A stretch of 54,758 nucleotides of DNA from Bacteroidota bacterium. Lineage in GTDB: Bacteria; Bacteroidota; Ignavibacteria; OLB7. Location: assembly GCA_018266795.1 (NCBI GenBank), contig JAFDZV010000047.1, forward strand, positions 1-54,758, read 5' to 3'. Both the position numbers and the translations under genes were made by a program. The notes under the pieces are model-generated. The model was not told where the DNA came from, made no database searches, and saw only the letters and a list, made by a program, of their open reading frames with translations. Below, one piece after another: positions 46,834-54,758 of the stretch. Numbering within the stretch: position 1 is the stretch's first letter; each line of letters begins with the position of its first letter.

Positions 46834-47289
46834 ATGCCCGCAGATGTATCCGATATTGCGTCCATGAAGAAGAAACGCTCCACAGATCCGGCAACATCCG
46901 ACACTCCGGCGACAGGCGATGACTTCTACCATCGCGTTTATCAGGTGGTGGCGCTGATCCCGACGGGACGTGTTACCTCGTATGGAGCAATCGCCGCGTA
47001 TCTGGGATTGAAGAGCTCCGCGCGCATGGTTGGCTATGCCTTGAATGGTGTTGCCGGCGACATGGAACTTCCATGCCATCGGGTGGTGAATCGTGCCGGC
47101 GAGTTGAGCGGGAAACATCACTTTGCCACGCCGACACTGATGCGCGATCTGTTGGAGTCCGAGGGGGTGGAGTTCAAGGGGGAAGCCGTTCTGATGGCGA
47201 AACACTTCTGGGATCCTGCAATTGAACTCGCCGCGAAGCGGAAGCCGCGCAGCCTTGCGCGGACGTCCCATACGAAGAAGCGTGCCTGA
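46834..47289 (+). CDS. MGMT-family DNA-binding protein
   Basis: 151 residues; an in-frame ATG at 46864 would shorten it by ten. It contains the C-terminal domain of O6-alkylguanine-DNA alkyltransferases: YQVVALIPTGRVTSYGAIA, SARMVGYALNG, and the active-site motif PCHRVV with cysteine 81. The N-terminal ribonuclease-like domain of full Ogt/Ada enzymes is missing. Alkyltransferase-like proteins usually have tryptophan at the cysteine position, so this one may still transfer alkyl groups. A lysine/arginine-rich tail (KRKPRSLARTSHTKKRA) may help bind DNA. Confidence 0.88.
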   Translation: MPADVSDIASMKKKRSTDPATSDTPATGDDFYHRVYQVVALIPTGRVTSYGAIAAYLGLKSSARMVGYALNGVAGDMELPCHRVVNRAGELSGKHHFATPTLMRDLLESEGVEFKGEAVLMAKHFWDPAIELAAKRKPRSLARTSHTKKRA

Positions 47290-47362
47290 CGCCCGGTGCG
47301 AGATACGGGGAACAGGCATGCAGATGATACCATGCACTCAACAGCCGCGAGGCATACAGACC

Positions 47363-47890
47363 ATGACACCAGCAGACATCGGCGCGAGCATCCTCTCGCA
47401 ATACCGGTCCGCGCTTGCGATGATCGGTACCGCGATCGAGTCCTGTCCTGAAGACCTTTGGAATCATGAGGGGGATGTAAACCGGTTCTGGCACATCGCC
47501 TATCATGCTCTCTTCTACACGAATCTCTATCTGGCGCCATCGGAGATCCAGATGCAGCCGTGGGAGAAGATGCGAATGGGGTACAACTTTCTCGGACCGT
47601 ATCCATGGCCGCCGCATGCCAGACCGGAAATCGGCACTCCGTACACGAGGGAGGAGATTGTGGAGTATCACCGGTTCGTCTCCGGCCTGGTTGCCCCATT
47701 GGTTGCCGCTGTTCCGATGAACGCACCATCGGGATTCCCGTGGATCCCGATGAACCGCTTCGAACTGCACCTCTACACCATCCGGCATCTTGCGCACCAC
47801 GCGGGGCAGTTGATCGACCGGCTGCGCGAGCGTGCCCAGCTGAGCATCAACTGGGTGGGAATGCAGAGCGAGGCCTCCGTGTCCGACTGA
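47363..47890 (+). CDS. DinB-family protein
   Basis: 175 residues from the ATG at 47363; an ATG at 47318 would add 15. It is a four-helix protein with FWHIAYHALFYTNLYL, YTREEIVEYHRFVSGL and HLYTIRHLAHHAGQLIDRLRE. The histidines in the first and last helices correspond to the three-histidine metal site of the DinB/YfiT fold. Family members act as thiol-dependent transferases or DNA-damage-related hydrolases; a specific reaction cannot be read. It follows the MGMT-family gene by 73 bases on the same strand, so cotranscription is possible. Confidence 0.82.
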   Translation: MTPADIGASILSQYRSALAMIGTAIESCPEDLWNHEGDVNRFWHIAYHALFYTNLYLAPSEIQMQPWEKMRMGYNFLGPYPWPPHARPEIGTPYTREEIVEYHRFVSGLVAPLVAAVPMNAPSGFPWIPMNRFELHLYTIRHLAHHAGQLIDRLRERAQLSINWVGMQSEASVSD

Positions 47891-48043
47891 GAGCGTCCAC
47901 CGGCGTGATGGCCGGCGCCTCACGAGCGCTGCAGGGAGCTCTTCTCCGGACGCCATTCGGCGCAGCACGTTCGGCGCTGCGTTGTATCTTTCTCCCCTTC
48001 CCGTCTTCGCCTGCGGCAGTGCTCGCTGTGTGCCGGCTGAAGA

Positions 48044-49018
48044 ATGAATGCATTCAACCCCGATCCCGACTTCATGCCACGTACTCTGATAACCGGCGGC
48101 GCCGGATTCCTCGGCTCGCATCTCTGCGATCGCATGATTGCAGAGGGCCACGAGGTGATCTGCATGGACAATCTTGTCACCGGCTCCGCGGACAACATCG
48201 CCCATCTCTTCGGCAATCCCTCCTTCCACTTCGTGCATCACGACATCACGAACTACATCTACGTGGAGGGTGATCTCGATTACATCCTTCACTTCGCAAG
48301 CCCTGCCTCGCCGATAGACTATCTGAAGCTTCCCATCCAGACGCTGAAGGTCGGCTCGCTCGGCACACACAAGGCGCTGGGGCTTGCCAAGGCGAAGGGC
48401 GCGCGAATATTGCTCGCCTCCACCTCCGAGGTCTACGGCGACCCGCTGGTGCATCCGCAGCCGGAGGAGTACTGGGGAAACGTAAACCCGATTGGGCTTC
48501 GGGGCGTGTACGACGAGGCCAAGCGCTTCGCCGAGGCGCTCACCATGGCGTATCACCGCTATCACAATGTGGACACGCGAATCGTCCGCATCTTCAACAC
48601 CTACGGCCCTCGCATGCGCATCGACGACGGGCGTGCAATTCCCACCTTCTTCTCCCAGGCGCTCAGCGGCGAACCGCTCACGGTGTTCGGCGCCGGACGG
48701 CAGACCCGTTCGGTCTGCTACGTCTCCGATCTTGTGGACGGCATCTTCCGGCTGTTGATGTCCGACATGAACGAGCCGGTGAACATCGGCAATCCGGATG
48801 AGCTGACGATGCTGGAGCTTGCCGAGGAGATTCAGCAGCTTACCGGTTCCGGCAGCGAGATCGTCTTCGCTCCTCTGCCGAAGGACGACCCGCAGGTCCG
48901 CCAGCCGGACATCACACGGGCGCGCCAGATTCTGCATTGGGAGCCGAAGATCGGCAGGGCCGAAGGATTGCGGATGACATACGATTACTTCAAACAGCGA
49001 ATGGAGCGCAGGGTATAG
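48044..49018 (+). CDS. UDP-glucuronate decarboxylase (UXS), extended SDR family
   Basis: 324 residues. The NAD-binding motif [12 protein letters not shown] is at about 17-28. [23 protein letters not shown] (threonine about 127) and the catalytic YDEAK (Y156, K160) match UDP-xylose synthases, as do [21 protein letters not shown] and [14 protein letters not shown]. The enzyme makes UDP-xylose from UDP-glucuronate for surface polysaccharides or glycosylation. A second start at residue 11 (MPRTLI) is possible. The gene is not inside a sugar-nucleotide cluster here. Confidence 0.9.
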   Translation: MNAFNPDPDFMPRTLITGGAGFLGSHLCDRMIAEGHEVICMDNLVTGSADNIAHLFGNPSFHFVHHDITNYIYVEGDLDYILHFASPASPIDYLKLPIQTLKVGSLGTHKALGLAKAKGARILLASTSEVYGDPLVHPQPEEYWGNVNPIGLRGVYDEAKRFAEALTMAYHRYHNVDTRIVRIFNTYGPRMRIDDGRAIPTFFSQALSGEPLTVFGAGRQTRSVCYVSDLVDGIFRLLMSDMNEPVNIGNPDELTMLELAEEIQQLTGSGSEIVFAPLPKDDPQVRQPDITRARQILHWEPKIGRAEGLRMTYDYFKQRMERRV

Positions 49019-49109
49019 GCCGGGCGCGATGCGGGGCATGGACGAACGAGGTGCCGGCATGCGGCGGAACGCAGCCCCACTTCAACGACGGATAATATCT
49101 GGAGGCGCA

Positions 49110-49661
49110 ATGGTAATGGATCCCGAAACACCGGTGACGGATGATCCCGGTTCATTGAAGCGTAGCAAGCGGCCGCTGCTGTTCGGGCTGTTGATACCGG
49201 CGATCGTGTTGCTGCCGCTATGGTTCTTCTTCCTCGGGCCGAAGCTTCGGCAGGATCGGCTGGAGGAGCATGGCGTGCATGTGCCCGGGCGGCTGATCGA
49301 TGTGGAGGAAACCGGCACCATCGTGAACGATTCGCCGCAGCTCAAGCTGGTGATCGAGTTCAGGCGTCTGGACGGGCATCTGGACACCGCGACAACAACC
49401 TTCGTTCCGTCGCTCCGGTCCGTGCACTTCTTCCAGCCGGGCGTTGCGGTTACGGCTGCGTACGACTCCACCGATCCGCACGAGATTACCATAACCGATA
49501 TCAGCACCGGCCCCGCCGCGGCACCCGCCGCGGCACCCGCCGTCCAGACCCCGCCGGTTCCAAATGCGGCGGCCATTCAGGACTCGCTTCGCCGCACGCT
49601 GGACTCGGTGCGCGAGCTGATGCAGAAGATGCAGGAGCAATTGAAGAGCAAGACGAAGTAG
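49110..49661 (+). CDS. DUF3592-like membrane protein
   Basis: 183 residues. GGAGG at 49101-49105 fits the ATG at 49110 or the ATG at 49116 six bases later. One membrane segment lies at about 23-42 (LLFGLLIPAIVLLPLWFFFLG). The following domain (HVPGRLIDVEETGTIVNDSPQLKLVIEF, VAVTAAYDSTDPHEITI) matches the DUF3592 pattern of an SH3-like beta fold. A low-complexity AAAP repeat and a C-terminal charged helix (DSLRRTLDSVRELMQKMQEQLKS), likely coiled coil, complete it. Function unknown. Confidence 0.75.
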   Translation: MVMDPETPVTDDPGSLKRSKRPLLFGLLIPAIVLLPLWFFFLGPKLRQDRLEEHGVHVPGRLIDVEETGTIVNDSPQLKLVIEFRRLDGHLDTATTTFVPSLRSVHFFQPGVAVTAAYDSTDPHEITITDISTGPAAAPAAAPAVQTPPVPNAAAIQDSLRRTLDSVRELMQKMQEQLKSKTK

Positions 49662-50419
49662 CACGCAGTACAGTCGGCTCGTCGCTACCGAGGGCGGCGA
49701 GCATGTGGGGGGCGGGCGTGGCGAATCCTGATCGGCAATGCTCCGCAGTCGATCGCCGGGGCTGAAGGCTCCGAACAGAATGGTCTCGAACGGCACCGAT
49801 GGCCGTTCGTAGCCAAGGGCCTGGCTCATTGTACGCGCGCCTGCGGCTCGCTGAGAGTTCCCGGTCGGTTGCAGAAGTGAGCAAGGCCCGGGACACCAAC
49901 ACTCTGTGGCGTCAGGAACTCACATCCGATGTCGGCGGAGTCACGATATCGGGCGGCACGCACGTACTTGCCATCGCCCATCGGTAAGGTCCCGGATCCT
50001 CGTGTTCTCGCAAGTTCGTATTTGGCAGGCCACCACTACGCGCTCCCACCAATCATGCATTTCAAGGTTCGCACGCCGGTACCCAAAATGGGGGGGACCC
50101 ATTAATGTACTTATGCCGGCGACGGCATCGTTGTACGTTACAATGGTTGGGTTGCGTGATTGACGGCAATCACGCAACCGGTATCGATCACCCTGCACGT
50201 TGAAATAACACTCTCTCCAGCTAACCGCCTCACGTGCAACGAACGATGTGCATGAGGACGGTCTACGCAGTCAACGATTACGAGGCGGTGTCTCCGAACG
50301 TGTCTGCCGATACGCTGTGGCATTGCTCCTCAGAGCCTGCAATTGCCATGTGTGTCCGCAGGCGGCTCTGGCGCGCGGAGTCCCTTCAACTCACATTCAC
50401 CAGACTGGAGGAATCAATC
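49662..50419. other. Long intergenic region upstream of the Cys/Trp-rich gene
   Basis: 758 bases without a supported gene. It contains a perfect hairpin at 50150-50179 and the ribosome binding site GGAGG at 50407-50411 for the next gene. Confidence 0.5.
50150..50179. repeat. Perfect 13-bp stem-loop
   Basis: GGTTGCGTGATTG at 50150-50162 pairs exactly with CAATCACGCAACC at 50167-50179 across an ACGG loop. No T tract follows. It lies about 240 bases before the next gene and could be a terminator of an upstream transcript or a structured leader. Confidence 0.65.
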
Positions 50420-50839
50420 ATGACTCGTTCAACATATCGTATGCTGCAGGGGCTGGTTGCCGTTGCGGCGATGATCATGTTCTCACTTGCGATGCGCGGC
50501 ATTGCCGCGGCGCAGGAAGCAGATGCATACAACATCTACGTAGCGTCTCCAGCCAACGGAGCCGCCGGCGAATTTCCGCTGCCGTATGTCGTCAATCTTT
50601 CCGACGGTACATCACGGCCGGGCACGATCACACAGGCTGGCCTGACAAGCGTCACCGTGCCTTCAGGTGTTGATGTGGTGTCGGTCAACGTCAACGGGCG
50701 GGTTGTCAACGCAGGCGGGCCTCAGGTCTTCTTCCCATGGGCCGGCGGTTGCTGGCGCTGGTGCATCAAGTGCCATTTCTGGCTCTGGCCGCCGCGCGTT
50801 CGCTGCTGGCTCATCGTCTACTGGGATCCCTGCTGCTGA
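50420..50839 (+). CDS. Small secreted protein with Cys/Trp-rich C-terminus
   Basis: 139 residues from an ATG with GGAGG 8 bases upstream. The signal peptide is about residues 1-32 (GLVAVAAMIMFSLAMRGIAAAQ). Residues 33-105 are a small hydrophilic beta-rich stretch (YNIYVASPANG, LPYVVNLSDGTSRPGTITQA, VDVVSVNVNGR). Residues about 105-139 contain six cysteines (GGC, WC, KC, RC and a final CC) and seven tryptophans. It matches no family I recognise. The tail could form disulfides or bind a metal or cofactor. It has its own leader and a hairpin after it, so it is probably monocistronic. Confidence 0.75.
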   Translation: MTRSTYRMLQGLVAVAAMIMFSLAMRGIAAAQEADAYNIYVASPANGAAGEFPLPYVVNLSDGTSRPGTITQAGLTSVTVPSGVDVVSVNVNGRVVNAGGPQVFFPWAGGCWRWCIKCHFWLWPPRVRCWLIVYWDPCC

Positions 50840-50887
50840 TGCGGCAGATCCGTGCCGTGTGAACATGCGGCATGAAACGTTTACGAA

Positions 50888-50915
50888 AGCGGCCCGTCGC
50901 CACCGGCGGGCCGTT
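50888..50915 (+). terminator. GC-rich hairpin between convergent genes
   Basis: CGGCCCG at 50890-50896 pairs with CGGGCCG at 50907-50913, extended by A-T and G-T pairs outside. It lies about 50 bases past the Cys/Trp-rich gene. Confidence 0.5.
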
Positions 50916-50960
50916 CGCGTCTCCGTACATCCCATGCGGAGCTCGTTTCGATATCATGCG

Positions 50961-51497
50961 TCACCGCGGCCGGTATCCACCGGCGGCACGCTCCGCGGCG
51001 GATGCGGCATAGACTGCGGGATCGCTCGGCGCATCGGTGCCAAGGCCGTCCACATAGCGATTGAACATGCAGAACGCCGCGGCAACCAGAACGGTATCGT
51101 GAATGGCAACGTCATCGGCACCCGCGGAGCGCGCCGCATCCGCATCCTCCCGGGTTACGTCTCGAGCGTCGCGCTGTACCGTTGCGGCAATGCCCAGCAG
51201 CGCCCGCATCCGTTCATCCACCGGTGCGCTCCCAAGGTCGGCAATCACCGCATCCACCACACCGGCATCGGCTCCGAAGAGATATCGTGCCGTCGATGCA
51301 TGGCTCTGGTAGCAGAAGAAGCATCCGTTCAGGCGGGACACGTAGGCGGCGATCAGCTCCCGCTCCGCAACCGAGAGCGACGAGGTGCCGCGCATCAACG
51401 CGTGCGTGAATCCCCGCATCCCCTCGGCGATCTCGGGGCGAAACGCCAGCGGGCCGTAGATCCCCGGCAGGTTCTCTGGAAGGTCGATATAGGCCAT
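50961..51497 (-). CDS. AhpD-like carboxymuconolactone decarboxylase-family protein
   Basis: 178 residues. The central motif RLNGCFFCYQSH has cysteines 59 and 62 and histidine 66, the CxxCxxxH redox centre of AhpD-like peroxidase-related proteins. Helices before and after (LSVAERELIAAYVSRL, DTVLVAAAFCMFNRYVDGLG) fit the all-helical fold. Predicted thiol-dependent peroxidase or its reductant partner in the cytoplasm. It is alone on its strand, about 140 bases after the PD40 lipoprotein gene. Confidence 0.88.
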   Translation of the reverse strand: MAYIDLPENLPGIYGPLAFRPEIAEGMRGFTHALMRGTSSLSVAERELIAAYVSRLNGCFFCYQSHASTARYLFGADAGVVDAVIADLGSAPVDERMRALLGIAATVQRDARDVTREDADAARSAGADDVAIHDTVLVAAAFCMFNRYVDGLGTDAPSDPAVYAASAAERAAGGYRPR

Positions 51498-51635
51498 CGG
51501 AAGATCGGCTGACGGTTGAGAGTGATTGAACGGTTGCCGGGCATTCCCCTGCAGGGCCTAGTGTTGAAGAGGCGTGAGGCAGCGGGCTCCGCAACACATC
51601 GGGCTTCGTGCGATGCGATCGCCCGCAATCGTTTC

Positions 51636-52700
51636 CTACTTCACCATGCTCACGTCGAAGTCACAGTAGAAGAGATTCGTCTCTCCGGGCTTTGCGTCGT
51701 TGCGATTGGAAGCGAAGATCAGATGCCTGCCGTCGTGCGTGAACATCGGGAAGCCGTCGAACGTCTCGTTGTACGTGATGCGGGTAAGCCCCGTGCCGTC
51801 CTCGCGGATCATGTAGAGATCGAAGTTGCGTCCCTTGGGATCGCCCATGTTGCTGGCGAAGATGATGTGCACGCCATCCGGATGCCAGAACGGAGCGAAG
51901 TTGGCCGCTCCGTTGTTGGTTACCGCATGCAGTCCGCTGCCGTCGGCGTTCATCACCTGAATCTCCATGCGCGACGGGCGCACCAGATTTTCCTTCAGCA
52001 GTGCGCGATAGGTCTCCAACTCCTTCCCTTCCGGACGGCTGGCCCGGAAGACGATCTTCTTTCCATCCCAGGAATAGAATGCGCCACCATCGTAGCCGGG
52101 AAGGTTCGTCAACTGGCGCACATTGCTTCCATCCAGGTTCATCGAATAGAGTTCGATGTCGCCCGAACGTGTGGAGGTGAAAACGATGCGATCGCCCGTT
52201 GGCGAAACGGTGGCCTCTGCATCGTAGCCGGGTGAGTTGGTAAGCCGCTTCCGGATGTGCCCGGCGGTGTCCGCTACGAAGATGTCGTAGCCGGAGTAGA
52301 GCGCCCACGTATAGCCCTGCGAGAAGTCCGGTGGCGGCGGGCAGGCGGAGTCCGCGAGATGTGTCGACGCATACAGGATCAACGTATCGCCCGGCAGATA
52401 GTAGCTGCACGTGCATCGCCCGTAACCGGTGGAGATCCGGCGTTGCCGGCCGGTTGCCAGATCGTAACTGTAGATCTGATCGCACTTCTCCCCCTCATTC
52501 GGATGTGTACGCTGGAACGAGAACTTCTTCTCGTCGAAACTGAAGTATCCCTCCGCATTCTCGCCGCCGAACGTGAGCTGCCGGATGTTGGAGAGAAACG
52601 GCCGCTCCTCGGGAAGCACCAGCGTCGAGGATGCGCATCCCGCAACCAGCATGGCGGCAGGAATGGTTGCAAGAAGGAGTGCGGCCGTGCCCCAGCGCAT
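51636..52700 (-). CDS. TolB-like PD40 lipoprotein
   Basis: 354 residues from the Met at 52700, chosen because it gives a compact lipoprotein signal (MRWGTAALLLATIPAAMLVAGC) with the lipidated cysteine at residue 22; longer starts at 52796 and 53003 exist. The rest is a beta-propeller of PD40 repeats (GYDAEATVSPTGDRIVFTSTRSG, LYSMNLDGSNVRQLTN, FWHPDGVHIIFASNMGD, MFTHDGRHLIFASNRND). The repeats resemble TolB and similar envelope proteins. The insert CTCSYYLPGDTL and the PPPPDFSQGYTW loop are unusual. Likely anchored to the outer membrane; partner unknown. Confidence 0.85.
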   Translation of the reverse strand: MRWGTAALLLATIPAAMLVAGCASSTLVLPEERPFLSNIRQLTFGGENAEGYFSFDEKKFSFQRTHPNEGEKCDQIYSYDLATGRQRRISTGYGRCTCSYYLPGDTLILYASTHLADSACPPPPDFSQGYTWALYSGYDIFVADTAGHIRKRLTNSPGYDAEATVSPTGDRIVFTSTRSGDIELYSMNLDGSNVRQLTNLPGYDGGAFYSWDGKKIVFRASRPEGKELETYRALLKENLVRPSRMEIQVMNADGSGLHAVTNNGAANFAPFWHPDGVHIIFASNMGDPKGRNFDLYMIREDGTGLTRITYNETFDGFPMFTHDGRHLIFASNRNDAKPGETNLFYCDFDVSMVK

Positions 52701-52916
52701 GGCGCGGAGACGACGGCCCGCCCGCCGGATGGCGTCTGCAGGGGCTTGCAATGAAATGCCGGAAGTGTTGCGATGCGGATTCTGTGTGAGAAACATGACG
52801 GACGTTCGTGCTTGAAGGGAAAAGTCGGTCTTGAAAGATAGGAAAGATGCAGATGGCGGGGGACCTTCTCCTTCACCGTTCGTCTGCTCCGTGTCATCGG
52901 TCCGCCGCCAACAGGA

Positions 52917-52949
52917 GCGGCCCCTCCCCATGCGTCGGAGAAGGGCCGC
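52917..52949 (-). terminator. Imperfect hairpin after the TonB-dependent receptor gene
   Basis: GCGGCCC at 52917-52923 pairs with GGGCCGC at 52943-52949, with a mismatched inner stem. It lies 40 bases past the stop of the minus-strand receptor gene and has no U tract. Confidence 0.35.
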
Positions 52950-52989
52950 GATGCTCTGTTCGGAATGGAACACGGACGTCGCATTGCGC

Positions 52990-54758
52990 TCAGACGTGCA
53001 CATTCAATCGCAGCACCACATTGCGCCGCTCCTCGAAGCTCGCGCCGCTGAAGAAGGCTCCCTTCACCAGATGTGCATAGTCCAGAAGGTTCGTTACGTA
53101 GAGTGAGGGCTCCAGCGTATGCCCGCCGCCCAGATCGAACGTGTAGCCGGCGGAGGCGTTCACAATCCACGACGGCGTTGTATGCGCGGCCTGGTTGAAA
53201 TCGAAGAGCCCGGTTGCGTAGGTCACGGCCTCGTTTCCGTTGGTGAGCCCGGAGCCGTAGGTGGCGTTCAACGATGCGAACCAGTTCTCCGGCTGATAGT
53301 TGATGCCCACCACTGCGGAGAGACGTTGATCGTGATCGAGATCGAACGCCGTTGTGCCGGAGTCCGCGGCGAGGAAGCCGCCGGAGACCGGACCGATTCC
53401 GTATGCATGAATGACCGCTGCGTTGAGGAATGCGGAGAGGGGTGTCGAGGAGACGCTGTACGTGAGCGCAAGCTCCAGGCCGGTGACACGCACGTGGTTG
53501 ATGTTCACATTCACGCGTACCGTGCTGGAGCCCAGCGTCTGGTCATCCAGTCCCGGACTCTGATCCCGGTAGAATGCCGCCAGCCTGCTCGTCATGCCGA
53601 ACTCCCACGTGCGAACGAACGAGGCCTCGTACAGATTCTCCCGCTGGGCAACCGTCGGTGCGGCGGAATCGCCAACGATCGTGGCAAGGTTGTGAAGCGA
53701 TTCGATGTTCGTTGGAATGAACAGCCGTCCGTAGTAGAGATAAAGCGTGGTTGATTCATCCGGAAAGATGCTCCACTTGATGCGCGGGCTTACCTGGCGT
53801 TCCATCGGGAGGCCGGGTGCGATGTGCTGATCGTATCGAGCGCCCAGATCCACACGTGTCCACTCCGCAGGATGCCACTGCGTTTGAACGAACGCGCCGA
53901 AGTCCGAGCCGGCGAACGTGGAAGTCGTCTGTGGTCCGGGCGTGCCCGGGTTTATGAAGTCGAACGCCTCGGTTCCCGTTGTGCTGGCCAGATGCAGGCC
54001 CGCCGCATAGCCGAACTCGTGCGAGAGACGGGCATCGTACTTCGTTCGCAGGCCGATCGTGGTGAAGTTCCGATCCTGTGCCACCACATATCCTGTTGCC
54101 GTGTCGCTGCCGATATACTGCTTCGGCTCATCATCCGGGCTCACGTCGTAGCGCAGTCCTCCTTCGCGCGCGTAGACGCCGGCGAAGAAGTTGTTCTCGT
54201 GATCCGCGTCGGTTGCGTCGGTATGGAAATAGGAGAGCGTCTGAAATCCGTTCGACGTGTGCTGAAGATCGTGGTTGATCCCCTCCGCGGAGTCGTACGG
54301 CACCTCCGTGTGGGTAACGCTGTAGTTGAGATTCGCGGTCAGGTAGTCGTTGTTGCCGATCACGTAGTTCGCCTTGCCGTAGAGGAAGTAGTCGAATCCG
54401 TGATCGTGGAACAGCACCTGCACCGGCTGGTCGATGCGGCGGTCCGATTCCTGGCGCGAGCCGGAGAGAAAGAATCCCAGATTGCCGATGTGGTCGCTCA
54501 GCGAAAGGCTCTGGCCGTTGGAGTTGAGCGCCTTGAACGCCCCCACACGCGACCCGAGCGAGTCGCTCGATGACGTGAGATAACTGCCGGCGTATGCCGA
54601 GAAGTCCGCGTGCAGTTTTCCGGTGGGGACCTTGGTCTGCACATCGACGATGGATGACATCTGGCCGCCATACTCGGCCGGGAATCCGCCGGTATAGAAC
54701 GTCGCATTGTCGATCACCTTCGGGTCCACCACCTCATTCAATCCCCCGAACACTCCAA
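52990..54758 (-). CDS. TonB-dependent receptor, C-terminal part (cut by window edge)
   Basis: At least 587 residues, open at the right edge of the window, so the signal peptide, any carboxypeptidase-like domain and most of the plug are missing. The visible start (NEVVDPKVIDNATFYTGGFPAEYGGQMSSIVDVQTK) is the end of the plug domain. The rest is a 22-strand-type barrel with alternating aromatic strands (NLNYSVTHTEVPYDS, WTRVDLGARYDQHIAPGLP, VTGLELALTYSVSSTPLSAFL). It ends with FEERRNVVLRLNVHV. An outer-membrane transporter energised by TonB; the substrate is not readable. Confidence 0.9.
   Translation of the reverse strand, partial: GVFGGLNEVVDPKVIDNATFYTGGFPAEYGGQMSSIVDVQTKVPTGKLHADFSAYAGSYLTSSSDSLGSRVGAFKALNSNGQSLSLSDHIGNLGFFLSGSRQESDRRIDQPVQVLFHDHGFDYFLYGKANYVIGNNDYLTANLNYSVTHTEVPYDSAEGINHDLQHTSNGFQTLSYFHTDATDADHENNFFAGVYAREGGLRYDVSPDDEPKQYIGSDTATGYVVAQDRNFTTIGLRTKYDARLSHEFGYAAGLHLASTTGTEAFDFINPGTPGPQTTSTFAGSDFGAFVQTQWHPAEWTRVDLGARYDQHIAPGLPMERQVSPRIKWSIFPDESTTLYLYYGRLFIPTNIESLHNLATIVGDSAAPTVAQRENLYEASFVRTWEFGMTSRLAAFYRDQSPGLDDQTLGSSTVRVNVNINHVRVTGLELALTYSVSSTPLSAFLNAAVIHAYGIGPVSGGFLAADSGTTAFDLDHDQRLSAVVGINYQPENWFASLNATYGSGLTNGNEAVTYATGLFDFNQAAHTTPSWIVNASAGYTFDLGGGHTLEPSLYVTNLLDYAHLVKGAFFSGASFEERRNVVLRLNVHV

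Noticed and set aside
47174-49060. 628-codon minus-strand frame opposite the DinB and UXS genes
   Set aside because: It is antisense to two motif-bearing genes and has no start signal.
49941-50198. 85-codon minus-strand frame in the long spacer near 50 kb
   Set aside because: It includes the perfect hairpin, lacks a ribosome binding site and has no recognisable feature.

Overview
The window looks like chromosomal DNA of a GC-rich (estimated, not counted) member of the FCB group (Bacteroidota / Chlorobi / Kapabacteria / Ignavibacteria side). The basis is a set of at least seven secreted proteins that end in type IX secretion system (T9SS) type A C-terminal sorting domains (NPxxxxxxxxY...G...LYD..GR...GxYxYxL), outer-membrane beta-barrels, a TonB-dependent receptor, PD40 propeller proteins and one match to the Bacteroidota-type -33/-7 promoter. 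The exact lineage cannot be fixed from this sequence alone. I see no rRNA, tRNA, CRISPR array, insertion sequence or phage gene.

Region 1 (1-17.7 kb) is a surface-protein region. It holds a truncated T9SS cargo gene, a DUF4159 protein, a 981-residue T9SS protein with an SdrD B-like and a beta-helix-like region, and then three tandem paralogues of 1110-1153 residues built from an N-terminal jelly-roll-like domain, a chain of Ig-like 'choice-of-anchor D' repeats and nearly identical C-termini. These genes are separated by 0.5-0.75 kb non-coding spacers, and most carry a strong symmetrical terminator.

Region 2 (17.8-31.4 kb) has a PA0069-type radical SAM protein, an M61 peptidase with a PDZ domain, a TPR/LuxR-HTH regulator divergent from a secreted HEYQH metalloprotease, a second paralogous metalloprotease, and a 900-residue vWA protein with Ig-like repeats. 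The proteases and the vWA protein are also T9SS-type cargo.

Region 3 (31.4-42.8 kb) has a two-gene unit (outer-membrane barrel plus PD40/OmpA-like protein), a GluR0-like ligand-gated potassium channel, a six-gene minus-strand run (rhodanese, MauE/DoxX, M29 aminopeptidase, NlpE-like lipoprotein, small secreted protein, M20 hydrolase), and an ECF sigma factor with a putative membrane anti-sigma partner.

Region 4 (43-54.8 kb) has a small barrel protein, phosphate acetyltransferase, a GH18 glycosidase with a T9SS tail, an MGMT-domain protein, a DinB-family protein, a UDP-glucuronate decarboxylase, a DUF3592-like membrane protein, an isolated Cys/Trp-rich secreted small protein, an AhpD-like protein, a PD40 lipoprotein and the C-terminal part of a TonB-dependent receptor cut by the window edge.

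Taken together the window mostly encodes the cell surface and its maintenance: secreted adhesin-like and hydrolytic proteins sent through T9SS, receptors and barrels in the outer membrane, and a few regulators. The most unusual items are the tandem giant cargo family, the GluR0-like channel, and the orphan Cys/Trp-rich secreted protein. Starts were chosen from Shine-Dalgarno matches, signal-peptide shape or family N-termini, and several remain ambiguous.
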